From Nocardioides cavernae (GTDB taxonomy: Bacteria > Actinomycetota > Actinomycetes > Propionibacteriales > Nocardioidaceae): a stretch of DNA of 64,000 bases. Below are positions 15,487-26,500 of the stretch, in pieces. Both the position numbers and the translations under genes were made by a program. The DNA lies in NCBI RefSeq assembly GCF_013410035.1, contig NZ_JACCBW010000005.1:62001-126000 (forward strand), read 5' to 3'. The notes beneath the pieces were generated by a model. It ran no database searches. It was not told the origin of the DNA and was given only the letters and a program-made list of their open reading frames with translations. Within the stretch, counting starts at the first letter, position 1, and the number at the start of each line of letters is the position of its first letter.

Positions 15487-18400
15487 GACCCACCGTCCCG
15501 GAGACGCGAGGGGGTGGACCGCCGGACGAGCCGTGCGGTCGAGGTCCACGTGACGACGAGCACGCCGACGACCAGCCCGGCGACGAGCGTCACCTCCGCC
15601 GCCCACGGCCACGCCACCACGGGCGTCGGCACGGGTGCCGCGCCCACGTCCGACCGGACGAGGTGAGGCGCCACCAGCACGGTCGCGGCGGCGCCGACGA
15701 GCGTGCCGACGAGGGTCAGGGGCAGCAGGAGCGTCAGGTGCTCCGCGAGCAGCAGCCGGACGGCCTGACGTCGGGAGACCCCGAGTGCCCGCAGTCGGGC
15801 CACGCCGGTGGAGGCGCGGGACCGGTCGGCGCCCACCACCAGCACGACGGCGGCCGCGAACAGGGCCACGGCGAGCGCCAGCAGGACCAGGAGCGTGGTG
15901 GGAGCCGCCACGCGCAGCGGGCCGCGGGCCAGGTCGGTGGCCAGCCCCTCCCGCGTGGTGACCGTGCCGAGCTCCTCGGCCGCGATCGCCGCGGCCGTGC
16001 CGGTGGACGGGTCGGCCACCCACCAGCCGTCGACGACCGGCTCGAGGGACCCGGCGCGGACGAGCGCGCGCGACAGGGTGTCCGCGTCGGCGAGGACCGC
16101 GACCTCGCCCGGCGCCGACGGGACGGCCGGGATCACCGTCGCCACCCGCAGGGCCAGCGAGGTGCCGCCCACGATCGCCGCCAGCTCGTCCCCGACCGAC
16201 GGGTCGACGGCGTCGACCAGGTCCTGCGAGACGGCGACCGGTACGGCCGTCGGGTCGGGGAGGACGGTCGTGAGCACGTCGGCACCGGTGTAGGCGAAGA
16301 AGGTGAGGTCGACCTCCATGGACGTCGTCAGCTCGGTCGTGCCGCCGGTCGTCCGGACGTCGGTCGTGGCCCCACCGACCGGCCCCTGGTCCTGCAGCGG
16401 GCGTACCTCCCACGGGTCGGCCACCTCGGCGGGGCCGTCGGTCTCGCTCCGCGGGGCGGCCGTCGGCACGGAGACGGTGGCGGTCACCGTCGAGGTGGTG
16501 CTCGCCGCGCCGGGGGTGGCGCCGGTGGGGCCGTCGAGCTCGAGCCGCACGGCGACGAGCTCGAGGTCGGGGCCGACCTCCGCCGACCACGCCAGTGGAT
16601 GGGGCCGGCCGTCCAGGTCGACCTCGCCGGCGGGGACCCCGGCCCGGAAGCCGGTCGGGTCCTCGAGCACCGTTGTCACCCGGGCGGTGAGCGAGGACCC
16701 TGCCGGTCCTCGCCCGCGCAGGGTGACACCGGCGCCGTCGTGGGGGAGCGCGATCCCGGCGACCTCGGCCGCAGGGGCCAGCGCCCGGCCGACCTGCCCC
16801 CAGGACCGGCCGGCGCCCAGGCGACCGCGCAGCAGCGAGCCGGCCCGCCGGGTGTCGACGGCGACGAGCACGGGTCGCGACCCCTGACGTCCGATGAAGC
16901 GACCGAGTGCCAGCGTTCGGTGGATGACCGGCGACGCGACGGGTGGCGAGCCTCGTGCACCGAGCGCGTCGACGACCCGGCGTGCCTCGGCGACGCCGGC
17001 CGGGGAGCGCAGGGTGAGGGAGAGGTCGGTGCCGACCCGGAGCGCGGCCTGGTCGTCCTGCGAGGTGTCCCAGGTGCTCCGCAGCGCCAGCGCGAACACC
17101 GCGGCGGCGACCGCGGCGGCGACGAGGAGCAGGGCCGTGGACGCCCGGGCGCGCTCCGCGGCCCGTCGTGCGGCCAGCGGTGCCACGAAGCCGCGGGCGC
17201 GACCGGCGAGCGCGGCGCCACGGCGCAGGCACGCGGCGACGAGACGGACGCCGAGCGCGGTCAGCACGGCCAGGCAGAGGACCGGCGCGACGGTGAGGAC
17301 GACGTCGCCCGCGCCACCCGGCGTGGTCCGCTGACCGCGCAGCTGCCACCAGGCGACGACAGCGCCGACGACCAGCAGCGCGTCGAGGCCGAGGCGCGCG
17401 AGCCCGACGCGGGGGGAGGGATCGGCGACGGGACGCAGACGCAGCGTCGCGACCACCAGCGCCGCGACGAGGAGCACCGCGGTGGCGCACACGGCCAGCA
17501 CGAGCACCCAGGTGACGACGGGTCCCTGCGCGAGCCCGGCCGCGGCGAGGTCGCGCCGGTGGGTCAGGCGGGAGTGCAGCAGGGACGCAGCGGGCACGGC
17601 GACCACGGCGGCGAGCACAGCGAGCACGGCCCCTTCCGCGGACGCCAGCAGCACCTGCTGGCGTCGTCCCTGGCCCGTCGCGGCGAGCAGGTCCCGCTCG
17701 TCCTCCCGCACGGACCCGACCAGGCGGCCGGTCAGCAGGGCCGCGGCGACCGAGAGTGCGACCCCGAGGAGGAGGACCACGAGCACGGTGGACGCGGTGC
17801 TCGCGCTCTGGGCGTGCAGGTGGGCGAGCGTGCGGGGCAGGTCGGAGGCCAGCCGGCTCAGTCGCGCCCGCTCGCCCACGACCGCGGCGAGACGACCGGG
17901 TGCGTCGACGAGTCGCTCCTCGGCCCGGCGCAGGGCGGAGTCGCCGGCCAGCTCGAGCGAGGGGTACGCCGTCACGCGCAGCGCGTTGATCGAGGAACCG
18001 GAGTCGAGGAGCTCCTGCTGGTCGACGACGAACGGGCCGTAGGTGGGGGCGGCCTCGAGCCCGTCGCTGTACGACGGTGAGAACCCTGCCCCGCCGAGGG
18101 GGTCCCGCTCCCACTCCAGGACCGCACGCGGCCGGAACGTGCCGACCACCACGAGCGGCACCCTCCGGTCCAGCCCACCGAGCCCGCGCTCGTCGCCCAG
18201 CCCCACCCGGTCGCCGGGGCCCAGCCCCAGCAGGCGCGCGGTGGTGTCCGGGACGGCGACCTCCGTACGGCCGGCCGAGGCCGTGGGCCACCGGCCGGCC
18301 GTCAGGTCGGCCCGGCCGGCGAGCGCGTCGCTCGCGAGCAGGTAGGCCTGGCTGTCGGTCCGGGCGGCGTCCGCGACCAGGTCGCGGAGGCGTGAGGTGA

Positions 18401-18689
18401 GCGTGGTCTCCTGCGTGGGTTCCGTCGGGCCGAGCACCTCGGCGACCACCCGCGCCGCCTCGTCGCGCGCCGCGGCCGCGTCCTCGCTCCCGAGGTCGAC
18501 GAGGAACGCCGTCACGCCCAGGTCGGCAGGCTCCGTGCGCAGGACCTCCTGGTCGAACCCGCGGGACTGCGTGACGCCGAGGACGAGCGCGCAGGTGCCG
18601 ACCAGCGTGCACGCGGTCGCGACGAGCGCCACGACGGCGGCCAGCAGCCGCCACTGGACGCGCGCTCGGCGGAGCACCAGGACGAGCAC
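15483..18689 (-). CDS. FtsX-like ABC transporter permease (first subunit)
   Basis: 1,068 residues from a GTG 10 bp after the ATPase gene. The N-terminal helix (LAAVVALVATACTLVGTCAL) leads into an extracytoplasmic domain; helix clusters follow near 290-500, another soluble domain near 530-880, and terminal helices at 890-1040. ASTGVARLRALGVSRRQAVR is the conserved FtsX coupling segment, and a related one (VREDERDLLAATGQGRRQQV) occurs near 330, so the protein is an internally duplicated FtsX type. It belongs to a four-gene operon read in the order ATPase, ATPase, permease, permease. Role inferred from family only. Confidence 0.87.
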   Translation of the reverse strand: MLVLVLRRARVQWRLLAAVVALVATACTLVGTCALVLGVTQSRGFDQEVLRTEPADLGVTAFLVDLGSEDAAAARDEAARVVAEVLGPTEPTQETTLTSRLRDLVADAARTDSQAYLLASDALAGRADLTAGRWPTASAGRTEVAVPDTTARLLGLGPGDRVGLGDERGLGGLDRRVPLVVVGTFRPRAVLEWERDPLGGAGFSPSYSDGLEAAPTYGPFVVDQQELLDSGSSINALRVTAYPSLELAGDSALRRAEERLVDAPGRLAAVVGERARLSRLASDLPRTLAHLHAQSASTASTVLVVLLLGVALSVAAALLTGRLVGSVREDERDLLAATGQGRRQQVLLASAEGAVLAVLAAVVAVPAASLLHSRLTHRRDLAAAGLAQGPVVTWVLVLAVCATAVLLVAALVVATLRLRPVADPSPRVGLARLGLDALLVVGAVVAWWQLRGQRTTPGGAGDVVLTVAPVLCLAVLTALGVRLVAACLRRGAALAGRARGFVAPLAARRAAERARASTALLLVAAAVAAAVFALALRSTWDTSQDDQAALRVGTDLSLTLRSPAGVAEARRVVDALGARGSPPVASPVIHRTLALGRFIGRQGSRPVLVAVDTRRAGSLLRGRLGAGRSWGQVGRALAPAAEVAGIALPHDGAGVTLRGRGPAGSSLTARVTTVLEDPTGFRAGVPAGEVDLDGRPHPLAWSAEVGPDLELVAVRLELDGPTGATPGAASTTSTVTATVSVPTAAPRSETDGPAEVADPWEVRPLQDQGPVGGATTDVRTTGGTTELTTSMEVDLTFFAYTGADVLTTVLPDPTAVPVAVSQDLVDAVDPSVGDELAAIVGGTSLALRVATVIPAVPSAPGEVAVLADADTLSRALVRAGSLEPVVDGWWVADPSTGTAAAIAAEELGTVTTREGLATDLARGPLRVAAPTTLLVLLALAVALFAAAVVLVVGADRSRASTGVARLRALGVSRRQAVRLLLAEHLTLLLPLTLVGTLVGAAATVLVAPHLVRSDVGAAPVPTPVVAWPWAAEVTLVAGLVVGVLVVTWTSTARLVRRSTPSRLRDGGS

Positions 18690-18699
18690 GACCCGCGCC

Positions 18700-19365
18700 T
18701 CAGCCGTCGATCCGGCCGTCCGAGATCGCGAGGACCCGGTCGGCGAGCGACATCAGCACCGCGTCGTGCGTCGCCACGACCGCGGTGACGCCCTCCGACT
18801 CGACGACGGCGCGCAGCAGTGCCATCACGCCGAGCCCGGTCTCGGTGTCGAGCTGGCCGGTGGGCTCGTCGGCGAGCAGCACCCGCGGCGAGCCGGCCAG
18901 GGCGCGCGCGATGGCGACGCGCTGCTGCTGCCCGCCCGAGAGCTCGTCCGGTCGCTGCAGTGCGTGGGCGCCGAGCCCGACGAGGTCGAGCAGCAGCGCC
19001 ACGCGTTCCTCGCGCTGCGCGGCGGGCGTACGCCGCAGCCGGAGCGGCACGCCGACGTTCTCGGCGGCGGTGAGGGCGCTCAGCAGCCCGAAGGTCTGGA
19101 AGATGTAGGAGACCGTGTCCCGGCGCAGGGTGCTGAGGCCCTCGTCGTCGAGCGCGGTCACCTCGGTCCCGGCGACCCGGACGGTCCCCGCGTCCGGTCG
19201 GTCGAGCCCGCCGAGCAGGTTGAGCAGCGTCGTCTTGCCGGACCCCGAGCGACCGACCACCGCCACCAGCTCGCCCGGTGCCACGTCGAGCGAGACGTCG
19301 TCCAGCGCGTGCACCGGGGTCGCGGTCGAGCCGTAGGTGCGGGTGAGCCCGCGTGCGCTGATCAT
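18700..19365 (-). CDS. ABC transporter ATP-binding protein, LolD/MacB type
   Basis: 221 residues. Walker A is GRSGSGKTT, the Q-loop lies in YIFQTFGLLSALTAAEN, the signature is LSGGQQQR, Walker B is VLLADEPTGQLD and the H-loop is VVATHD. All ATP-hydrolysis motifs are intact. This size and sequence fit ATPases that pair with FtsX-like permeases. It overlaps the upstream ATPase gene by 4 bp and precedes the permease genes, so it probably forms a heterodimer with the other ATPase or powers one of the two permeases. Confidence 0.95.
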   Translation of the reverse strand: MISARGLTRTYGSTATPVHALDDVSLDVAPGELVAVVGRSGSGKTTLLNLLGGLDRPDAGTVRVAGTEVTALDDEGLSTLRRDTVSYIFQTFGLLSALTAAENVGVPLRLRRTPAAQREERVALLLDLVGLGAHALQRPDELSGGQQQRVAIARALAGSPRVLLADEPTGQLDTETGLGVMALLRAVVESEGVTAVVATHDAVLMSLADRVLAISDGRIDG

Positions 19366-20261
19366 CGGTCGGAGCGGACCTGCACGTGGTCGTCGGCGAG
19401 GGCCAGCCGGACCCGCCGCGTGAGCTCGAGCGCGTCACGGAACTCACGGGGCAGCTGCACGCGCCCGGCGCGGTCCATCACTGCGAACTCCTCCGCCCTC
19501 GCCGGCGTGTCCGCCGTCGCGTGGCTGCGGAGCACCTCGCTGCTCGTGCGCCCGTCGCGGATCGCGACGGTGCGCGCCACCTGGTCGCTGACGGCGGCGT
19601 CGTGGGTCACGACGACGACCGTGGCGCCGAGCTCCCGGTTGACGTCGCGCAGGGCGCCGAACACCTCGGCCGCCGTGTCGCTGTCGAGCTCCCCGGTGGG
19701 CTCGTCGGCCAGCAGCAGGCGGGGCGCGTTCGCCAGCGCCACCGCGATGGAGACGCGCTGCTGCTCGCCGCCGGACATCTCGTGCGCACGGCGGTCCGCG
19801 CAGTGCGCCACGCCCACGAGCTCGAGCAGCTCGGCGGCGCGCGCACGACGCTCGGCCCGGTGACGGCCCGCGATCGCCAGGGGGAGGTCGACGCACTGCC
19901 GGGCGGAGAGGTACGGCACCAGGTTGCGGGCCGTCTGCTGGCGTACGAACCCGACCACGTGACGCCGGTAGTGCACCTGCTCGCGTCGGGACATGTCGAC
20001 CAGGTCGTGCCCGGCGACCCGTGCCCGTCCGGCGGTGGGGGAGTCCACCGCGGCCAGCACGTTGAGCAGCGTCGACTTGCCGGAGCCCGACGCTCCGACG
20101 AGGGCGACCATCTCGCCCTCGTGCACCAGCAGGTCGAGGCCCTGCAGCGCCTGCACCTCGACGTTCTCGGTCTGGTAGATGCGCACGAGGTTGTCGCACA
20201 CGACGAGCGCGTCGTGGCCGAACTCGGGGGAGTGCTGCGGGGGAGCAGGCAGGTCCAGCAC
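19362..20261 (-). CDS. ABC transporter ATPase fused to a C-terminal AbrB-like segment
   Basis: 299 residues. Walker A is GASGSGKST, the signature is MSGGEQQR, Walker B is LLLADEPTGELD and the H-loop is VVVTHD. After the nucleotide-binding domain, about residues 255-299 read EEFAVMDRAGRVQLPREFRD and then LTRRVRLALADDHVQV. That segment has the form of a SpoVT/AbrB swapped-hairpin domain, which normally binds DNA or dimerises. The fusion may hold the ATPase dimer together rather than bind DNA. The GTG at 20261 has GGTGGAG before it; a TTG at 20309 would be longer but less likely. First gene of the exporter operon. Confidence 0.88.
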   Translation of the reverse strand: MLDLPAPPQHSPEFGHDALVVCDNLVRIYQTENVEVQALQGLDLLVHEGEMVALVGASGSGKSTLLNVLAAVDSPTAGRARVAGHDLVDMSRREQVHYRRHVVGFVRQQTARNLVPYLSARQCVDLPLAIAGRHRAERRARAAELLELVGVAHCADRRAHEMSGGEQQRVSIAVALANAPRLLLADEPTGELDSDTAAEVFGALRDVNRELGATVVVVTHDAAVSDQVARTVAIRDGRTSSEVLRSHATADTPARAEEFAVMDRAGRVQLPREFRDALELTRRVRLALADDHVQVRSDR

Positions 20262-20412
20262 CGCTCCACCCCGTTCCCGGCTCGATCGAGCGCCGACCGA
20301 TGCTAGCAATGACGCGCATCACGCGGCGGCCCGCGACCGTTCGGGAGCGGGCGCCCCACACCGGCATCCGCACTTCTGCGTGTCGGATGAGAAAAGTGGG
20401 CGGACTTGTGCG

Positions 20413-20442
20413 TTGACGCCGACGAATGCTGCTCCCTAGTGT
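20413..20442 (+). promoter_or_regulatory. Candidate housekeeping promoter for the secreted ThuA protein
   Basis: TTGACG (20413-20418) and TAGTGT (20437-20442) are separated by 18 bp, about 70 bp before the ATG at 20510. The spacing and -35 box fit a SigA-type promoter. The rest of the 248-bp gap between this gene and the divergent ABC operon shows nothing else I can name. Confidence 0.4.
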
Positions 20443-20509
20443 GACGAACCTCACGCCGTACGTGCCCCCGCACGTGCGCACCCGCGTGGTCTCGAGAAGG
20501 CAGGACAGC

Positions 20510-23500
20510 ATGAGCAGGTTCCGTTCCCCGTCGCAGCGCGCCAGGACCTCCGTCGTCGGCCTCCTCGCCGCGGCCGTCGCCGGGAGCGGCCTCGCCGCCG
20601 CCCCGGCGGCGGCGGCCGAGAGGCCCGCCGCGAAGCAGTCGACGCCGGCCAGGTCCGTGGCCCCCACGCACGCGGGTCACGACCACGACGCCACCCCGCT
20701 CGCGGTGGAGCCGACCTACGACGTCCTCGTGTTCAGCAAGACCACCGGGTTCCGGCACGGCTCGATCGGCGCGGGCATCCGCTCGATCAGGCGCCTCGGC
20801 GCGCAGTACGGCTTCACGGTCGACGCCACCGAGGACGCGACCCAGTTCACCGCCGCCAACCTCGAGAAGTACGAGGCGGTCGTGTGGCTCTCCACGACCA
20901 GCGACGTGCTCAACGACACCCAGCAGGCGGCGTTCGAGGACTACATCCAGGCCGGCGGCGGCTACGTCGGCGTCCACGCCGCGTCGGACACCGAATACAC
21001 GTGGCCCTGGTACGGCCAGCTGGTCGGCGCGTACTTCCAGAGCCACCCGGCCGGCACCCCCACGGCGACGATCGACGTGGAGGACAAGGCGACGCCGTCC
21101 TCGTGCGCGCTGCCGGACCGCTGGGAGCGCACCGACGAGTGGTACAACTTCCAGTCGCCCGCCAACCCCGTCGTCAACGGCGGCGGTGCCGACTACAGCC
21201 CGCGCGTGAACGAGAACATCAACGTCATCGCCTCGCTGGACGAGTCGACCTACGAGGAGAACGACGGCGCGCCCGGCGACGACGACCACCCGATCGCCTG
21301 GTACCAGGAGTTCGACGGCGGCCGCAGCTTCTACACCGGCGGCGGTCACACCGACGAGTCCTTCTCCGAGCCGCTCTTCCGGCTCCACCTGCTCGGTGGC
21401 ATCCAGTACGCCGCGGGCGAGGCCCCGGACGGCTGCACGCCGCCGCCGCCCACCGACGAGTCCTTCGAGCAGGTCACCCTCGCCAAGGGCGTCGACAAGG
21501 TCGGCGAGCCGATGAGCATCTCCGTGCTGCCCGACGGGCGGGTCCTGCACAACGCCCGTGACGGTCGCATCTTCCTGACCGACCTCGAGGGCAACACCAC
21601 GCTCCTCTACGACGTGCCGATCTACTCCCACGACGAGGACGGCCTCCAGAGCCTCACGGTGAGTCCGACCTTCGATGAGGACGGCTGGGTCTACCTCTAC
21701 TACGCCCCACCGCTCTCGACCCCGGCCGGCGACGCGCCCGTCAACGGCACCGCCCAGGACTTCGCGACGTGGCAGGGCTACAACGTGCTGACCCGGATGA
21801 AGCTGGTCGACGACGAGCTCGACCCGACGACCGAGCAGGAGCTCCTGCGCGTCGAGGCCGACCGCGGCATCTGCTGCCACGCGGGCGGCGCCATCGACTT
21901 CGACGCGGACGGGAACCTCTACCTCTCGACCGGCGACGACTCCAACCCGTTCGAGTCCGACGGCTACGCGCCGCTCGACGAGCGCGCCACGCGCAACCCG
22001 GCGTTCGACGCCCAGCGCAGCTCCGCCAACACCAACGACCTGCGCGGCAAGGTCCTGCGGATCACGCCCGACCCCGCGGCGGCGTCGTACACGGTCCCGG
22101 ACGGCAACCTCTTCCCCGAGGCGTCGGACACCCAGCAGAAGACCCGTCCCGAGATCTACGCGATGGGCTTCCGCAACCCGTTCCGGATGACGGTCGACAA
22201 GCGCACGGGCTACGTCTACCTCGGTGAGTACGGCCCGGACGCAGGCGGTGCCAACCCCACCCGCGGGCCCGGCGGCATCGTCGAGTTCAACCAGATCCGC
22301 GAGGCCGGCAACTTCGGCTGGCCCTACTGCGCCGGCACCAACACCGCGGCGGAGACCTACAACGACTGGAACTTCGCGACCAACAGCACCGGCCCGAAGT
22401 TCGACTGCTCGGCGCCCGTCAACAACAGCCCCCGCAACACCGGGCTGACCAACCTGCCGCCGGCGCAGCCCGCCTGGATCAAGTACGACGGCGGCAGCGT
22501 CACCTACAACGGCGTCACCACCAACGAGTTCGGCGGCGGCGGGGAGGGCCCGATGGCCGGCCCGGTCTACAACTTCGACCCCGACCTGGACTCCGACGTG
22601 AAGTTCCCGGAGTACTTCGACAACCACTTCTTCGCCGGTGAGTGGACCCGCGGCTGGATCCGCGACGTCGCGATGGAGGCCGACGGTGACGTGGCCGGCA
22701 TCGACCCGTTCTTCGACTCGATGACGCTGTACGCGGCGATGGACATGGAGTTCGGGCCCGACGGGTCCCTCTACGTCCTCGACTACGGCAACGGCGGCTA
22801 CTTCACGGGCAACGAGAACTCGGCCGTCTACAAGATCAACGCCATCAACGACGGCGCGCGGTCCCCGTCGGCGACGGCCTCCGCGACCCCCGACTCCGGC
22901 GTCGCACCGCTCACCGTGCAGTTCTCCAGCGAGGGGTCGAGCGACCCCGACACGGGTGACTCCATCGCGTCCTACGCCTGGGACTTCCAGAACGACGGCT
23001 CGGTCGACTCCACGCAGCCGAACCCGACGTTCGTCTACGAGGACGAGGGGGTCTACGACGCCCGGCTGACGGTCACCGACACCACCGGTCGCACCGGCGT
23101 CGCGACGGTCGTCATCACGGTCGGCAACACCCGCCCGACCGTCGAGATCGAGATGCCGCCCAACGGCGGGTTCTTCGAGTTCGGTGACTCCGTGCAGGTC
23201 TCCGTGGACGTGACCGACCCCGAGGACGGCGACGTCGACTGCACGAAGGTCGACATCGAGTACATCCTCGGCCACGACTCGCACGGTCACCCGCTCAGCT
23301 CGCGCACCGGCTGCGACGTCCTGCTGCCCACCGTGGCGGACGGCGGCCACGACCCGTCGGCCAACATCTTCGGCGTCATCAACGCCAGCTACACCGACGA
23401 AGGCGCCGACGGCGTACGCGCCCTGTCCGGCGAGGACGAGGTGGTGCTGCAGCCCAAGCGCAAGCAGGCCGAGCACTTCTCCAGCCAGCAGGGTGTGGGC

Positions 23501-26500
23501 ACCGAGGCGACGACCGACCCGCTCGGCGGGTCGCGCAACCTGTCCAACATCGACGCGGGCGACCACGTGTCCTTCGAGCCGGTCAGCCTCTACCAGGTGC
23601 CCAAGCTGCGCTTCCGGGTCGCCTCCGCCGGTGCCGGCGGCACGATCGAGGCTCGCCTCGACAGCCCCACGGGCGCTCTCGCCGGCTCGGTCGCCGTCCC
23701 GGTGACGGGGGGCTGGCAGCAGTGGCGGTTCGTCGACATGGACATCGCCGCCTCGGCGCAGGAGGGCTCGCACGAGCTGTTCCTGGTCTTCACCAACGAC
23801 GACCCGGCCGCGACCGGCCTGTTCAACGTCAACTTCTTCGACGCCGCCGGCAAGGGTGTCTCGGCCAACTCCCGGCCGCAGGTCGGCGCGGAGGGCACGC
23901 CCCGCCAGGGCACGGCCCCGTTGACGGTGGACTTCACGGGGAGCGCGACGGACTTCGACGGCGACCCGCTGACCTACGCGTGGGACTTCGGTGTCCCGGG
24001 CGACGCCGACACCGCCACCACCCTCGACGCGTCGTACACCTACACCGAGCCGGGCACCTACACGGCCCGGCTGACCGCGACCGACTCCAACGGCCTGAGC
24101 GGCTACTCCACGGTGCCGATCCGGGTGCTCAACGCGTGCGGCGTCCAGCAGTCCGACGAGTTCGACGGCACGTCGCTCGACGGGAAGTGGGACGTGATCC
24201 GCGACAGCGGTGAGTGGAGCGTCGAGAACGGCGGCCTCCAGCTGCCGATCAACAGCGGCAGCCTCTACGGCATCGGCGGCAACGCCGAGGACATCATCGT
24301 CCAGGACGCCCCCGAGGGGGAGTTCGAGGTGACCGCGAAGATCACCGCCGAGGTCAGTGAGAACTACCACCAGGCCGGGCTGCGCCTCTACTCCGACGAC
24401 GAGAACTGGGCCTCGGTCCACCTCATCTCGGCCGGCGGCGCTCGCGACGTGGAGTTCATCTACGAGGCCGACGGCGTCCCGCGCAACAACGCCGAGGACA
24501 AGCTCGGGGGAGTGCCCGCCGGGTTCCCCTCCACCTACTGGGTGCGGCTGGTCTCGGACGGCACGGACCTGCGGGCGTTCTACTCCGCGGACGGAGAGGC
24601 GTTCTCGCCGGTGGGCCGGCCCGCCTCGCTGAGCACCTTCGACGCGCCGAAGATCGGCCCGGCGGCGGTGTCCGGCGGTGCCCCCAGCAGCCCGACGGCG
24701 ACGTTCGACTGGATCCGCTTCGAGCCCGACGGCACCAGCGGCTCCACCGACCCCTCCGACGAGTTCGACGGCCCCGGCCTCGACGACTGCCGATGGAACG
24801 CCTCCGTGCGAGAGGACCCGTCGCGCTACGAGGTGGAGGACGGGGCACTGACGATCACCACGACCGGCGGCGACCTCTACCAGGACTCCGACGCCTCGGG
24901 CACGTCGAACCTGATCCTGCAGTCGGCGGGCAACACCACGGACGACTACACGCTCGAGACGCGCGTGTCGACGACGTTCACCGACGGCTACGCCCAGGCC
25001 GGGCTCATCGTCTACGGCGACGACGACAACTACGTGAAGCTGGACCCGATCTCCGACACCGGGGCCGGGCGGATCAACCGCGTGGAGCTCCGCTCGGAGC
25101 GCAACGCCGCGATCCTCGACCCCCAGCCCCAGCTCGACGCGCCGGCCAACGTGTCGTCGTACCGGCTCCGGCTGACCAAGGACGGCACCAGCTACCTCGG
25201 TGAGGTCGCCTTCGACGGCGGTGCGTGGCAGAGTGTCGGCACCGTCACCCACCCCGACGAGGGCATGGACTTCGGCCTGTTCGCCATCGGCGTGCAGCAG
25301 CCGGACCGGACGGCGTCGTTCGACTACTTCAGGGTCACCCCGGCCGAGGCGGCGAACCGCCCCCCGGTCGCCGACGACGACACCGCCACCACCACGGCGG
25401 GCAAGGCCGTCAACATCCCGGTGCTGTCGGGTGACACCGACCCGGACGGCGACACCCTGACCGTCGAGTCGGTCACCGCGCCCGGCGACGGGACGGCGAC
25501 CGTCAACGACAACGGCACGGTGCGCTACACCCCGGACGCCGGCTTCACCGGGACCGACACCTTCGACTACACCGTCTCCGACGGCAACGGGGGCAGCGAC
25601 GTCGGCACCGTGACGGTGACGGTGGTCGAGGACTGCGGCTTCCGGACGCCGGACGACACGTTCGACGGGGCGAGCCTCGACACCTGCCGGTGGAACGCGA
25701 TCGTCGCCGGCGACGCGGACACGCGCCGGGTGGCGGACGGACGCCTCTTCATCACCACGACGCCCGGCGAGATCTACCAGACCGGCACGGGCAAGTCGAA
25801 CCTCGTGCTCCAGTCGGCCGACCACGCCGGCGCGGACTGGGAGCTCGAGACCCACGCCGACGTGACGGGGCTCGACGGGGGCTACAGCCAGGCCGGGCTG
25901 ATGGCGTACGGCGACGACGCGAACTACGTCAAGATCGTCGCCATCTCCGACGAGAACAGGCCCTCGCCCAACCGCGTCGAGCTCCGCTCGGAGGTCAACA
26001 ACGTCATCGTCGGCGCCAACCCCCAGCCCGAGCTCGAGGTCCCGGCCGGGACCGACCTGACCGACCTGAGGCTCCGGCTGACCAAGGACGGGTCGACGTA
26101 CGCCGGCTCGGCGTCCTTCGACGGCGGTGACACCTGGGTCGACATGCCCAGGACGGTCGAGAACGCGATGTTCGAGCCCCGGTTCGGAGTCTTCGCGGCC
26201 GGCGTGCTCCAGGAGGGTGACGAGGTCTCCTTCGACGCCTTCTTGGTCGACGGCGAGGACCCGGTCGACCCGGGCAACGCGGCCCCCGTGGCCGTCGACG
26301 ACACGGCGACGACCGCCCAGGACACCGCGGTGGGCGTCAAGGTGCTCGCCAACGACACGGACGCCGACGGCGACGCGCTGTCGGTCCAGTCGGTGACCAA
26401 GCCGGCCCACGGCACCGCGGTCGCGGGCGCTGACGGCACGGTGACCTACACGCCGGCCGCCGGGTGGTCCGGGACGGACACGTTCGACTACGTCGTGTCC

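Noticed and set aside
15487-18654. Upstream in-frame extension of the second permease gene through the whole first permease gene
   Set aside because: The extension is Arg/Gly/Pro-rich and has no homology-like pattern; the first permease in the other frame is convincing and the GTGA overlap gives a natural start.
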